Part shown: positions 21,351 to 21,784 of the stretch, one piece after another
Numbering within the stretch: position 1 is the first letter of the stretch
How the letters are laid out: each line of letters starts with the position of its first letter
Assembly (NCBI GenBank): GCA_052035295.1
Contig: JBPOHS010000080.1
Span: forward strand, 1-21,784
Reading direction: 5' to 3'
Origin: HdN1 sp052035295
Lineage (GTDB): Bacteria; Pseudomonadota; Gammaproteobacteria; Pseudomonadales; Ketobacteraceae
Length of the DNA stretch: 21,784 nucleotides
The notes under the pieces: model-generated
The model's input: the letters and a program-made list of their open reading frames with translations, nothing else
Database searches by the model: none
What the model was told of the DNA's origin: nothing
Program-made: the position numbers and the translations under genes

Positions 21351-21784
21351 ATGTCTGATACCCCGCATCGCGTTGCTGTCCTTGGTGGCGGCAGCTTTGG
21401 AACCGCCATCGCCAATATCCTGGCCGACAACGGTCATCTCGTGTATTTCTGGATGCGTGACGCCGCCGCTGTCGACGATGTGCGCCTGAACCATGAAAAC
21501 AGCAAATATTTGCCGGGCTACAAGCTCAACCCCGCCATCATGCCTACTACTTCACTGCAGGAAGCTGTCACGGGGGCTGAAGTCGTGTTTCTCGCCGTGC
21601 CCAGCAAGGCCATGCGACTGGTGGCCCGGGAATGTCGCGCCTATGGTCATCCGCGCCAGATGTACGTGAGCACCTCGAAGGGCATCGAAGTCGACAGCTT
21701 CAAATTGATGAGCCAGGTGATCAGCGAAGAGTTGCCAGAAGCCGTGGTGGGGGTGTTGAGTGGCCCCAATCTCGCCAAGGAAAT
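21351..21784 (+). CDS. gpsA: Glycerol-3-phosphate dehydrogenase [NAD(P)+], 3' end cut by window
   Basis: GpsA reduces dihydroxyacetone phosphate to sn-glycerol 3-phosphate, the backbone for phospholipids. The first 144 codons are present and open to the window edge. The N-terminal Rossmann domain shows VAVLGGGSFGTAIANILADNGH (GxGxxG form), then VVFLAVPSKAMR, STSKGIE and SGPNLAKE, all diagnostic of GpsA (E. coli has SGPTFAKE). The ATG at 21351 gives the expected N-terminus MSDTPHRVAVLGGG. The only purine-rich site, AGGAAG, is about 14 bases upstream, farther than usual, so initiation may be weak. The 164-bp gap to htpG has a terminator; TAGAAT at 21304 could be a -10 box, but no matching -35 was found. 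Confidence 0.95.
   Translation, partial: MSDTPHRVAVLGGGSFGTAIANILADNGHLVYFWMRDAAAVDDVRLNHENSKYLPGYKLNPAIMPTTSLQEAVTGAEVVFLAVPSKAMRLVARECRAYGHPRQMYVSTSKGIEVDSFKLMSQVISEELPEAVVGVLSGPNLAKE

Overview
The window comes from the chromosome of a gammaproteobacterium of moderate GC content. The gene order sdhA-sdhB-sucA-sucB-lpd-sucC-sucD, with the E3 gene lpd inside the cluster, is the arrangement known from Pseudomonas and relatives; in Escherichia coli lpd lies elsewhere. Together with the lipid-related genes that follow, this suggests a Pseudomonadales- or Cellvibrionales-type organism. The genus cannot be fixed from the sequence alone. No rRNA, tRNA, insertion sequence, phage gene or CRISPR array was seen.

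Region 1 (1-10712, all +) is a TCA-cycle block: the flavoprotein and iron-sulfur subunits of succinate dehydrogenase, the three components of 2-oxoglutarate dehydrogenase (E1 sucA, E2 sucB, E3 lpdA) and both subunits of succinyl-CoA synthetase. It carries 2-oxoglutarate to succinyl-CoA, succinate and fumarate. Its spacers are more structured than expected. A nested hairpin encloses the sucA ribosome binding site and touches its start codon. Two further hairpins and a tandem 23-bp repeat lie after sdhB, two hairpins lie between sucB and lpdA, and a 10-bp perfect long-range stem lies between lpdA and sucC. The block ends in a 13-bp-stem hairpin followed at once by a perfect four-tract G-quadruplex motif on the minus strand.

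Region 2 (10856-16729) is a lipid/aldehyde set: a PlsC/MGAT-like acyltransferase (+), a convergent TetR repressor (-), a divergent cytochrome P450 (+) with an inverted repeat over its likely -35 box, then an aldehyde dehydrogenase (-) and a fold-type III PLP enzyme (-). A four-copy 16-bp tandem repeat lies between the last two and supplies the stop codon of the PLP gene. The substrate of the P450 and the dehydrogenase is unknown; a shared oxidation route is an inference.

Region 3 (16810-19147, +) looks like a three-gene operon: two tandem hotdog-fold thioesterase-like genes coupled by an ATGA overlap, then an unrecognised protein with two membrane helices at its N-terminus. Region 4 is htpG (Hsp90) behind a textbook sigma-32 promoter, then the first 144 codons of gpsA, cut by the window end.

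The most unusual signals are in the non-coding parts: the sucA start-codon hairpin, the sucC leader, the G-quadruplex after sucD and the 16-bp repeat array.
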